Assembly (NCBI GenBank): GCA_937132145.1
Contig: CAKZNY010000274.1
Span: forward strand, 1 to 5,330
Length of the DNA: 5,330 nt
Source of the DNA: an uncultured Paracoccaceae bacterium
GTDB taxonomy: Bacteria; Pseudomonadota; Alphaproteobacteria; Rhodobacterales; Rhodobacteraceae
Direction: 5' to 3'
The position numbers and the translations under genes were made by a program. Position 1 is the first letter of the stretch. Every line of letters starts with the position of its first letter. Shown piece by piece: positions 1-5,330 of the stretch. A model generated the notes under the pieces. It was not told where the DNA came from and searched no databases. It was given only the letters and a program-made list of their open reading frames with translations.

Positions 1-2
1 AA

Positions 3-1997
3 CGCATTGCTGTATTCTCGGCCGGGCTACTGTTTTCACGCCCTTTACGACGCGTAATCCGTGCGGCTGGATATTTCCCTTCAACGGGTTGGTTCGGTCT
101 GCGCGGGCGGGATATCGGTGTTTGGGGACGCATAGCGATGTCGCGGCGGGTGCTGGCGCGCTGGCCATCATCGCGAATTATTACCTTTGAAGATGCGTTT
201 TTACGTTCGGTTTTGCCGGGGCTGGGTTCGCCGCCTATCGGGCTGAACATTGATGATATCGGCGTGCATTTCGAGGGGGGAGCGGCCTCGCGGCTGGAAG
301 AAATCCTGCAAACGACGGCGTTCGATGTGGACATGTTGGGGCGGGCTGCAAAGGGACGTGCGTTTTTGCGCCATTACGGGTTGTCGAAATATAACGCTGT
401 TCCGCGTGGGTCGAGGCCGGAGGCTGGATATATTCTGGTGATCGACCAAGTCGCGGGCGATGCCTCGATTGCTGGCGGATTGGCGGATGCTGACAGTTTT
501 GCCCATATGCTGACCGCCGCGCGGGCGGAAAATCCGGGCGAGCGGATCGTAATTCGCACCCATCCGGCGGTACAATCTGGCGACAAACGCGGGCATTTTT
601 CGTTCGCTGACGAGGACGAAAACACGGTTCTGTCCAGCGCGCCGATAAACCCGTGGGATTTGTTGGAGGGGGCCGCGCGGGTGTACTGCGTGTCCTCGCA
701 AATGGGGTTCGAGGCGATATTGGCCGGGCATCGACCGGAGGTTTTCGGGGTGCCGTTTTATGCAGGCTGGGGGTTAAGTGTTGATCGCCAAGCGACGCCG
801 CGCCGGACTAAAGTGTTAACGGTTGATGAATTGTTTGCAGGGGCGATGCTGGTCTATCCGTTCTGGTACGACCACGCCCGTCGCAGTGCTTGCGAATTCG
901 AGGAGGCCGCGCAGCAGTTGTTGGCCCAAGCGCGGCATCATTGGGACGGCACGTTGGCAGTGCATGCGCTGGGCATGCGCCTGTGGAAACGGCGGAATGT
1001 GGCGCGGTTCTTGCGCGGGGTGGTTTTTGCGAAAACTGACCACGAGGCCGTAGCTAAAGCGCGTGACGCCAACGGGCAGGTTGTCGTCTGGGCGAGCGGC
1101 GAGAGCGCGGATTTGGCGGATATGTGCGATACGGCGGGTGTGCCGTTGCAGCGCATGGAGGACGGTTTTTTGCGATCCGCAGGGCTGGGCGCGGCGCTGA
1201 CACCTGCGGCCTCGTTAGTGCTGGATGATCGGGGGATTTATTATGACCCTTCCAAGCCCAGTCAGCTTGAACACCTGATTTCGCAATCCGCTGATTTGCC
1301 GGATTTTGCCACCGAACGCGCCGCCGCGCTGCGGGCGCAAATTCTTGCAGCCGGGGTTTCGAAGTATAATCTGAAGGGGGCGGGCACCTTGAACTTTCCG
1401 CCCGAACGCAAGGTCATTTTGGTGCCCGGACAAGTGGAGGGTGATGCCTCGATCTTGCTGGGCGCTGGTGCGGTGCGGACAAATCTGGCCTTGCTTAAGG
1501 CGGCGCGGGAGGCGAACCCGCAGGCGTATATTGTCTATAAACCTCATCCAGATGTTCTGGCAGGCTTGAGGGATGGCGCGGTTGGCACGCAAGCGGCGTT
1601 GGCGTATTGCGACCGGATTATCGAGACCGCAGACGTCGCCAAACTGATCGAGGCGAGCGATGAGGTCTGGACCATGACTTCGCTTCTGGGGTTCGAGGCG
1701 TTGTTGCGCGGGAAGGTGGTGACCTGCCTTGGGCTGCCGTTTTATGCGGGCTGGGGGCTGACGCGGGACCTTGGGCCGATGTGTGAACGGCGTGGAGTGG
1801 ACGTGACGCTGGACCAGTTGGTGCATGCTGCCCTGATAGATTATCCGCGCTATCACGATCCGGTTTCGGACCTGCCATGTACGCCTGAGCTGATCGTGGA
1901 GCGCTTGGCAAACGGGCAAACCCGCAAACCTTTGAGGCTGCGGATTTTGGCGAAACTTCAGGGGGTTTTCGCGGGGCACATAGCTATCTGGCGCTAG
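3..1997 (+). CDS. kpsC: Capsular polysaccharide Kdo glycosyltransferase KpsC (lacks only the extreme 5' end)
   Basis: KpsC proteins add the beta-linked poly-Kdo linker to a phosphatidylglycerol lipid on the cytoplasmic face of the inner membrane, for group 2-type capsule export. Two tandem homologous halves are visible. The N-terminal half has EDAFLRS (from 189), SKYN, DQVAGDASI, RTHP and FYAGWGL (from 756). The C-terminal half has EDGFLRS (from 1158), SKYNL, PGQVEGDASI, YKPHPDV and FYAGWGL (from 1740). This matches the family's dual glycosyltransferase layout. The first ATG in this frame is at 138, but it falls inside the conserved block just before EDAFLRS. The frame is open to the left edge and the upstream residues (RIAVFSAGLLF, then IGVWGR) resemble the family N-terminus. 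No ATG, GTG or TTG occurs in frame between 3 and 137, so the true start probably lies a few codons outside the window. The 664 residues visible are close to full family length. Its 3' end overlaps convergent ribD by 14 bp. Confidence 0.93.
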   Translation, partial: RIAVFSAGLLFSRPLRRVIRAAGYFPSTGWFGLRGRDIGVWGRIAMSRRVLARWPSSRIITFEDAFLRSVLPGLGSPPIGLNIDDIGVHFEGGAASRLEEILQTTAFDVDMLGRAAKGRAFLRHYGLSKYNAVPRGSRPEAGYILVIDQVAGDASIAGGLADADSFAHMLTAARAENPGERIVIRTHPAVQSGDKRGHFSFADEDENTVLSSAPINPWDLLEGAARVYCVSSQMGFEAILAGHRPEVFGVPFYAGWGLSVDRQATPRRTKVLTVDELFAGAMLVYPFWYDHARRSACEFEEAAQQLLAQARHHWDGTLAVHALGMRLWKRRNVARFLRGVVFAKTDHEAVAKARDANGQVVVWASGESADLADMCDTAGVPLQRMEDGFLRSAGLGAALTPAASLVLDDRGIYYDPSKPSQLEHLISQSADLPDFATERAAALRAQILAAGVSKYNLKGAGTLNFPPERKVILVPGQVEGDASILLGAGAVRTNLALLKAAREANPQAYIVYKPHPDVLAGLRDGAVGTQAALAYCDRIIETADVAKLIEASDEVWTMTSLLGFEALLRGKVVTCLGLPFYAGWGLTRDLGPMCERRGVDVTLDQLVHAALIDYPRYHDPVSDLPCTPELIVERLANGQTRKPLRLRILAKLQGVFAGHIAIWR

Positions 1998-3093
1998 GTT
2001 TCCATACCGTCATGGTGTCTCCGCCGATTGCACGGCTCTCAACCAAATCGAACCTTGGCGCATCTTTTAGCGCGTCGATTTGTAGGGGGCCAAAGACGGC
2101 ACCGCCCTCTGATCCGATGGCCAGTCCGGCGGTGAAGGTTACCAATGTGTCAACCAGTTCGGCGGCGATCATGGAGGACGCCACGCGACCCCCGCCTTCG
2201 CAAAGCACCCGCGTTAAGCCGCGTTTGCCAAGCTGGATTGCCATGTCTGCAAGGTCCAGCTCGCCGGTGTCGCTGTGGGCGACTTCGATCAGGATCACGC
2301 CGATTTCTTCCCATGTTTTGCGCCGTGCTTTTTCCAACCCGGCGCGATGGCAAATCCATAACGGGGTGTCTTTGGCGGTTCGCGCAAGACGCGAGGTTAA
2401 TGACAAAGACAGGCCGCCGTCGAGGATGATGCGTACGGGGTTGTGGTCTGATAGCCCCATGTCGCGCACATCCAGCAAGGGGTCATCAATGCGGGCGGTT
2501 CCGGCGCCGATCAGAACGGCATCGTGGCGGGCGCGCATCAGGTGGGTTTGGCGACGGGCTTCGGGGCCGGTGATCCAGCGGCTCTCGCCACTGGCCGTGG
2601 CAATGCGTCCATCAACGGAGCTGGCCATTTTTAGCGTAAACATTGGCCGCCCGATGGTGCGGTTTAGCAGAAAGCCTTGGTTGAGGTCGGCGGCGGCATC
2701 CATCAATATATCCTGGACGACTTCAATACCTGCGTCTTGCAAAATCTTGTAGCCTTGCCCCGCAACACGGCTGTCCGGATCGTCTAGCGCGCTGACCACG
2801 CGGGTAATGCCGGCTGCTATCAGCGCCTCCGCGCAGGGCGGGGTTTTGCCGTGATGGGCGCAGGGTTCCAGCGTGACATAGGCCGTTGCACCCTTTACGT
2901 CGCCCGCTTGCGCAAGGGCTTCGGTTTCGGCATGGGGGCGGCCACCGGACTGCGTCCAGCCGCGCCCCAACAATTTTTCGTCCCTGACGATCACGCACCC
3001 GACGGCGGGGTTGGGCCACACGCACCCCAAGCCGCGCTGGGCGAGGTTTAGGGCCAGTCGCATCCACCGTTCGTCTTGCGTTTCGCGTGACAT
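1984..3093 (-). CDS. ribD: Bifunctional riboflavin biosynthesis protein RibD (deaminase/reductase)
   Basis: RibD carries out two successive cytoplasmic steps of riboflavin synthesis: deamination of the diaminopyrimidine formed from GTP, then NADPH-dependent reduction of its ribosyl side chain. The 369-residue protein has the family's normal length and order. The N-terminal zinc deaminase domain has PNPAVGCVIV (about 27-36), HAE (54-56), EPCAHHGKTPPC (76-87, zinc ligands His54, Cys78, Cys87) and DPDSRVAGQG. The C-terminal reductase domain, from about residue 148, has LKMASSVDGRIA (about 154-165), IGAGTARIDDPLL and CEGGGR. The ATG directly follows the nrdR TAA (TAAATG). No clear Shine-Dalgarno sequence precedes it, so translation probably depends on coupling to nrdR (inference). 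No FMN riboswitch is visible upstream and no terminator hairpin follows before kpsC. ribE, often a neighbour of ribD, is not in the window. Confidence 0.97.
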   Translation of the reverse strand: MSRETQDERWMRLALNLAQRGLGCVWPNPAVGCVIVRDEKLLGRGWTQSGGRPHAETEALAQAGDVKGATAYVTLEPCAHHGKTPPCAEALIAAGITRVVSALDDPDSRVAGQGYKILQDAGIEVVQDILMDAAADLNQGFLLNRTIGRPMFTLKMASSVDGRIATASGESRWITGPEARRQTHLMRARHDAVLIGAGTARIDDPLLDVRDMGLSDHNPVRIILDGGLSLSLTSRLARTAKDTPLWICHRAGLEKARRKTWEEIGVILIEVAHSDTGELDLADMAIQLGKRGLTRVLCEGGGRVASSMIAAELVDTLVTFTAGLAIGSEGGAVFGPLQIDALKDAPRFDLVESRAIGGDTMTVWKPSAR

Positions 3094-3558
3094 TTATCCG
3101 TCTTCGGAGGGGGGGCGAAGCTCGTGTACGAATTCCTCGAAGTCATCGGCTGCCTGAAAGTTTTTGTAAACGCTGGCGAAACGCACGTAGGCCACAGTGT
3201 CGATCCGTGCGAGGGTTTCCATGACAATCTGGCCGATTTTATCCGACGGGATGTCCGGCTCGCCAAGACTTTCAAGGCGACGCACGATGCCGGAAATCAT
3301 CTGGTCGATGCGCTCCGGTTCAACGGGGCGTTTCTGCATGGAGATGCGGATGGAGCGGGCAAGTTTATCGCGGTCAAAATCCTCGCGTCGGCCGTTTTTC
3401 TTGACGACGGTCAGGTCGCGTAGCTGCACGCGTTCGTATGTTGTAAAGCGCCCCGCACAGGCAGGACAAGCCCTGCGCCGCCGGATGGCTGCATGGTCTT
3501 CGGCCGGACGGGAGTCCTTAACCTGAGTGTCGATATTTCCGCAAAAAGGGCACCGCAT
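3094..3558 (-). CDS. nrdR: Transcriptional repressor NrdR
   Basis: NrdR is a nucleotide-sensing repressor of ribonucleotide reductase genes. It binds ATP/dATP through an ATP-cone and DNA through a zinc ribbon. The 154-residue product is of normal family length. It starts MRCPFCG, with zinc ligands Cys3, Cys6, Cys31 and Cys34, followed by the RRRRACPAC and RFTTYERV signature. The ATP-cone follows from about residue 49 ([20 protein letters not shown]) to the [11 protein letters not shown] segment near residue 130. The start at 3558 is supported by a GAGG six bases upstream and by the exact family N-terminus. It is the first gene of a probable nrdR–ribD transcript. No clear pair of NrdR boxes is seen in the 123 bases before it, so autoregulation is not supported here. 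Confidence 0.97.
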   Translation of the reverse strand: MRCPFCGNIDTQVKDSRPAEDHAAIRRRRACPACAGRFTTYERVQLRDLTVVKKNGRREDFDRDKLARSIRISMQKRPVEPERIDQMISGIVRRLESLGEPDIPSDKIGQIVMETLARIDTVAYVRFASVYKNFQAADDFEEFVHELRPPSEDG

Positions 3559-3564
3559 ATGAAA

Positions 3565-3568
3565 CCTC
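3565..3568 (-). promoter_or_regulatory. Ribosome binding site of nrdR
   Basis: GAGG is read on the minus strand with six bases (TTTCAT) to the nrdR ATG, a normal spacing. It fixes the start choice and overlaps the proximal copy of the leader direct repeat. Confidence 0.7.
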
Positions 3569-3590
3569 GTTCGTTAACTACTCGTTCGTT
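3566..3590 (-). repeat. 10-bp direct repeat in the nrdR leader
   Basis: AACGAACGAG (minus strand) occurs at 3590-3581 and again at 3575-3566, separated by TAGTT, a 15-bp period. The proximal copy overlaps the nrdR ribosome binding site. It could be an operator or a translational control site, but nothing ties it to a known regulator. Confidence 0.6.
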
Positions 3591-3598
3591 TTTTGAAC

Positions 3599-3604
3599 AG
3601 TATA
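3599..3604 (-). promoter_or_regulatory. Possible -10 element for nrdR–ribD
   Basis: TATACT on the minus strand lies 41 bases upstream of the nrdR ATG and differs from TATAAT at one base. At 17-bp spacing the -35 region is poor (ACCCAA), so this is only a candidate. The rest of the 123-bp gap (3559-3681) is G-rich on the plus strand and contains no gene. Confidence 0.3.
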
Positions 3605-3679
3605 GGGAGGGTTCAAGGTTTTGGGTAGGGGGGAAGTAAAATAGCTAAATAGAGGGTGGGGGCGTAGGGTGTGCGGTCC

Positions 3680-3681
3680 TA
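3680..3681. repeat. Left target duplication (TA) of the IS
   Basis: TA directly precedes the left inverted repeat and is matched by TA at 4586-4587. IS427-like IS5 elements commonly duplicate a short target such as TA within CTAG. Because CTAG is itself a palindrome, the exact duplicated length (2 to 4 bases) is ambiguous. Confidence 0.6.
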
Positions 3682-3698
3682 GGGCGTAGACTCATAAA
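3682..3698 (+). repeat. IS left terminal inverted repeat
   Basis: GGGCGTAGACTCATAAA pairs with the right end GGGCGTAGACCTATAAA read on the minus strand (15 of 17 identical). The first ten bases are identical. Confidence 0.85.
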
Positions 3699-4251
3699 TA
3701 CCAAATGACAATTGCAGCGAGATGGGCAGCCGCAAGGAAAGTTTCAGGACATCGAAAGGTTCGCAGCGACAGGGATCTCCAGTCCTTGATACGGTTAAAG
3801 CAGCGCTCGACCAGGTTGCGGGTTTTGTAGAGAGTTTTGGAGTACCGATACTGCTTTTTCCGGTTTTTCCGAGGTGGAATACAAACCCTGATCTTGTGTT
3901 TTCGTAGCCATTCCCGCAAGTGGTCTGCGTCATATCCCCGGTCGGCGATGACGGTAGAGCCTTCGCGCAAAACCGGGGCAAGGCATTGTTTTGCATGGGA
4001 TATATCAGCTTCATTGCCACCGGAAACAGTGATCCGAACTGGCCTGCCAACTCCGTCACAAACCAGATGCAGCTTGGAATTCAGACCGCCTTTCGTTCGT
4101 CCTATTGCACGTCCGTCGCCGGTGTTTTTTTACACCATTGGCAGCAATTCGATGGGTTTTGACGTGGGTGGCGTCGATCATCAGAGTTTGAAAATCAGCC
4201 GTTTCCTGCGCCAACGTCGTGAAAATCCGCTCGAAAACCCCGGCTTCGGAC

Positions 4252-4291
4252 CCGTTGACCGACAGGGCATGTTTACATGCCCGAAAGGGGG
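4252..4291 (-). repeat. Structured mini-element, copy 2 (inside transposase)
   Basis: Read on the minus strand it is CCCCCTTTC, then stem GGGCATG, loop TAAA, stem CATGCCC, then the tail TGTCGGTCAACGG. It interrupts the transposase between NRYKR and SEAGVFERIF, where relatives have a single Trp codon, so about 37 of its 40 bases are extra. It matches copy 1 in opposite orientation: head 8/9, tail 10/13, same stem and loop lengths, but a different, fully paired stem. It introduces a stop and a +1 shift. Confidence 0.75.
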
Positions 4292-4343
4292 CGTTTGTAG
4301 CGGTTATAAAGCGTCTTGGCCGGGCCATATTCAGACGGAACAT

Positions 4344-4385
4344 CCCCCTGTCATGGATTGCGGGCAATCCACTGGCGGGCAGCGG
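4344..4385 (+). repeat. Structured mini-element, copy 1 (inside transposase)
   Basis: Read on the plus strand it is CCCCCTGTC, A, stem TGGATTG, loop CGGG, stem CAATCCA, C, then the tail TGGCGGGCAGCGG. It interrupts the transposase between GYRW and DVPSEYGP, where relatives have one residue, so about 39 of its 42 bases are extra. The two-base length difference from copy 2 equals the A and C that flank the stem here. It places an in-frame stop in the transposase. I do not recognise it as a known REP, ERIC or similar family. Confidence 0.75.
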
Positions 4386-4528
4386 ACCAACGATAACCGC
4401 GTTGCAGGCAAAAGATGATCCCGGACAGGACTTTCCTGTCATCGACCCGTGGCACCCCGCGTGGCTTATTTGGCAGTAACGGCTTGATTTTGTTGAATTG
4501 ATCTTCGGTTAACCAAAATGTTCCGGAC

Positions 4529-4549
4529 ATGAAACCCTCCCTGTTTCAT
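4529..4549 (-). promoter_or_regulatory. Hairpin presenting the transposase RBS, with the start codon in the stem
   Basis: On the minus strand ATGAAAC and GTTTCAT form a perfect 7-bp stem around a 7-base loop, AGGGAGG. The loop is the Shine-Dalgarno sequence. The 3' arm contains the first two bases of the transposase ATG, five bases after the loop. Such a structure would hold down transposase translation, as in other IS elements that hide their start in RNA structure (inference). Confidence 0.55.
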
Positions 4550-4568
4550 ACCTTGAATCACAATTTCG

Positions 4569-4585
4569 TTTATAGGTCTACGCCC
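4569..4585 (-). repeat. IS right terminal inverted repeat
   Basis: On the minus strand this reads GGGCGTAGACCTATAAA, matching the left end at 15 of 17 positions. It lies about 40 bases upstream of the transposase start. It also contains TATAAA, which could serve as a -10 sequence, but no convincing -35 was found. Confidence 0.85.
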
Positions 4586-4587
4586 TA
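4586..4587. repeat. Right target duplication (TA) of the IS
   Basis: TA directly follows the right inverted repeat and matches 3680-3681. Both sides read CCTAGGG-like, consistent with insertion at a CTAG site. Confidence 0.6.
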
Positions 4588-5330
4588 GGGTCAGGATTTG
4601 CCGCCCTAACCGCCGTTCGCAAACTTCGGGCCGCGGATAAGCAGCTGAAAATAACCGTCGTCGCGCCGCAACCAAACCTCGTCTATTTGCCCAGCCTGAT
4701 ATGGCTTCCCTCGGACCAGCGCAAACCCGAAGACATCGTGATTCCGCTGCACAACTTTTTCAAACGCAACAACATTAATTATGTGCAAGGCACTGCCGAG
4801 GGCCTTGAGGACGGTGGCCGGATCGTGAAAACCTCCGCAGGCGATGTGAATAACGACGGTCTGATCATCGGCACGGGCGGGCGTTTCATCAAGAAACTTC
4901 CGGGGATCGAGCACGCGATCACACCTTGCGAAGGCGTCGAGCCCGTTATGAAGTTCAAAGAAAAGCTGGAAAGCCTTGAGGGCGGAACGCTGGCCTTTGG
5001 ATTTGCAGGCAACCCCAAAGAAAAATCCGCCATGCGCGGCGGGCCGATGTTTGAATTCCTGTTTGGAACGGACGAGTTGTTGCGCCGCCAAGGCCGTCGC
5101 GACAAATTCAACCTCGTCTTCTTTAGCCCCGCACCAAAACCGGGCGACAGGCTTGGGACAAAAGCACGGGCGAAATTGATGGACCGGATGCAGGAGCTGG
5201 ATATACAGATCGACATCGGCCACAAAATGGCCCGCTTCGAGGCCGATAAAGTCGTGACCGAAGGCACCGAATTTAACGCCGACCTGATCATGTTTATGCC
5301 CAGAATGACCGGAAATAAATGGTTCGACAA
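4586..5330 (+). pseudogene. FAD-dependent pyridine nucleotide-disulfide oxidoreductase (SQR/NDH-2-like), 5' end disrupted by the IS, 3' end outside the window
   Basis: The frame (codons from 4588) is open to the right edge, about 248 codons. It begins GSGFAALTAVRKLR, the dinucleotide-binding GxGxxA turn and helix, then ITVVAP and YLPSLIWLP. LIIGTGG is the second FAD-contact strand, and GGPMFEF is followed by a second nucleotide-binding half. Cys at 4927-4929 (TPCEGV) falls after that strand, where sulfide:quinone oxidoreductases carry a redox cysteine. This suggests an SQR-like enzyme passing electrons to quinone, but the substrate cannot be assigned. An in-frame TAG at 4573-4575 inside the IS closes the frame upstream, and no ATG or GTG follows until well into the protein. 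A complete product is therefore not expected. Left of the IS, the in-frame codons before the target read CAVL, fitting the missing first beta strand, but no start codon is there. Full-length relatives have roughly 400 residues, so the gene continues beyond the window. Confidence 0.8.

Larger units (their letters stand above)
3692..4530 (-). pseudogene. IS5-family DDE transposase, broken by two inserts and one frameshift
   Basis: The start at 4530 gives MSGTFWLTEDQFNKIKPLLP through QRGYRW, then runs into the first insert and a TGA at 4351-4353. The same frame resumes as DVPSEYGPAKTLYNRYKR until the second insert, which holds a TAA at 4273-4275 and shifts the frame. The next frame has GVFERIF and LMIDATH (first catalytic Asp at 4173-4175) up to an A7 run (4125-4131), where one extra A shifts the frame again. 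The last frame gives GRAIGRTKGG, ADRGYD (second Asp at 3941-3943), NLVERCF (catalytic Glu at 3806-3808) and the C-terminus at 3692. Removing 39, 37 and 1 bases leaves 762 bases, or 253 codons plus stop, a normal size for the family. All three DDE residues survive, so the decay looks recent. As it stands no full-length product can be made. Confidence 0.92.
3682..4585 (-). mobile_element. IS5-family (IS427-like) insertion sequence, defective
   Basis: The 904-bp element is bounded by 17-bp inverted repeats matching at 15 positions and flanked on both sides by TA within a CTAG context. It encodes one DDE transposase on the minus strand, which nearly fills it. Transposase sequence (MSGTFWLTEDQF, IGRTKGG, ADRGYD, RIKDWR) places it in the IS5 family. 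Assignment to the IS427-like group rests on the TA target and small size. The length exceeds an inferred ancestral 827 bp because two structured inserts (4344-4385 and 4252-4291) and one extra T in the plus-strand T7 run (4125-4131) interrupt the gene. It sits inside the start of a flavoprotein gene, between that gene and nrdR. With intact ends it might still be moved by a related transposase supplied in trans (inference). Confidence 0.93.

Noticed and set aside
138..140. ATG at 138 as the kpsC start
   Set aside because: It lies within a conserved stretch. The in-frame sequence upstream to the window edge resembles the KpsC N-terminus, so this would cut off about 45 family residues.
1215..1979. 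Long minus-strand open frame (254 codons) opposite kpsC
   Set aside because: It is antisense to the clearly conserved C-terminal KpsC domain, has no recognisable motifs, and reflects the high GC content.
2012..2752. Long plus-strand open frame (246 codons) opposite ribD
   Set aside because: It is antisense to an intact RibD with all catalytic motifs. The composition (Ser, Arg, Pro rich) is typical of a shadow frame.
3559..3681. FMN riboswitch or NrdR boxes upstream of nrdR–ribD
   Set aside because: The 123-bp gap is too short for, and shows none of, the FMN riboswitch conserved stems. No pair of NrdR-type inverted boxes is visible.
4125..4131. Programmed frameshifting to make the transposase, as in IS elements with two overlapping frames
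   Set aside because: Restoring the frame here needs a +1 (or -2) change rather than the usual -1, and two other interruptions with stops lie upstream. A simple base gain fits better.
4056..4442. A 128-codon minus-strand frame that could be taken as a separate small gene
   Set aside because: Its middle encodes the GVFERIF...LMIDATH part of the transposase. Its N-terminal part is out-of-frame transposase and insert sequence, so it is one fragment of the broken gene.
4606..5223. Minus-strand open frame (205 codons) opposite the flavoprotein gene
   Set aside because: The plus strand encodes a convincing FAD-binding protein, while this frame shows no family signature.

Overview
The window looks like a chromosomal segment from an alphaproteobacterium, probably of the Rhodobacterales type. 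This rests on moderately high GC, the nrdR–ribD pair, the style of the KpsC protein, and an IS5-family element typical of that group. It is a judgement from protein character and gene order, not from a database search.

Layout. Positions 3-1997 (+) hold almost all of kpsC, the two-domain Kdo glycosyltransferase that builds the poly-Kdo linker of group 2-type capsules. Its frame is open to the left edge and probably lacks only the first few codons. It converges on ribD (1984-3093, -), and the two 3' ends overlap by 14 bp. ribD (riboflavin deaminase/reductase) abuts nrdR (3094-3558, -), the ribonucleotide reductase repressor, as TAA-ATG. The two are probably one transcript starting near 3590-3600. 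The nrdR leader carries a 10-bp direct repeat.

Positions 3682-4585 are a 904-bp IS5-family (IS427-like) insertion sequence with 17-bp imperfect terminal repeats (15/17), flanked by a TA/CTAG target. Its transposase gene (3692-4530, -) is dead. It is interrupted by two short inserts of about 39 and 37 bp and by one extra A in an A7 run. Taking out all three restores a continuous frame of about 253 codons and an element of about 827 bp. The two inserts lie in opposite orientation but share the same design: a CCCCCTKTC head, a hairpin with a 7-bp stem and 4-nt loop, and a TGKCGGKCARCGG tail. Their stem sequences differ completely while keeping full pairing. They look like two copies of a very small structured mobile or repetitive element, and this is the most interesting signal in the window.

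To the right of the IS (4586-5330, +) is most of a flavoprotein gene related to sulfide:quinone oxidoreductase / type II NADH dehydrogenase. The IS lies directly before its GxGxxA nucleotide-binding motif and has removed a usable start, so the gene appears inactivated. The gene continues past the right edge.

Functionally, kpsC (capsule), nrdR–ribD (dNTP regulation and flavin synthesis) and the broken flavoprotein gene are independent neighbours. There is no sign of one shared pathway.
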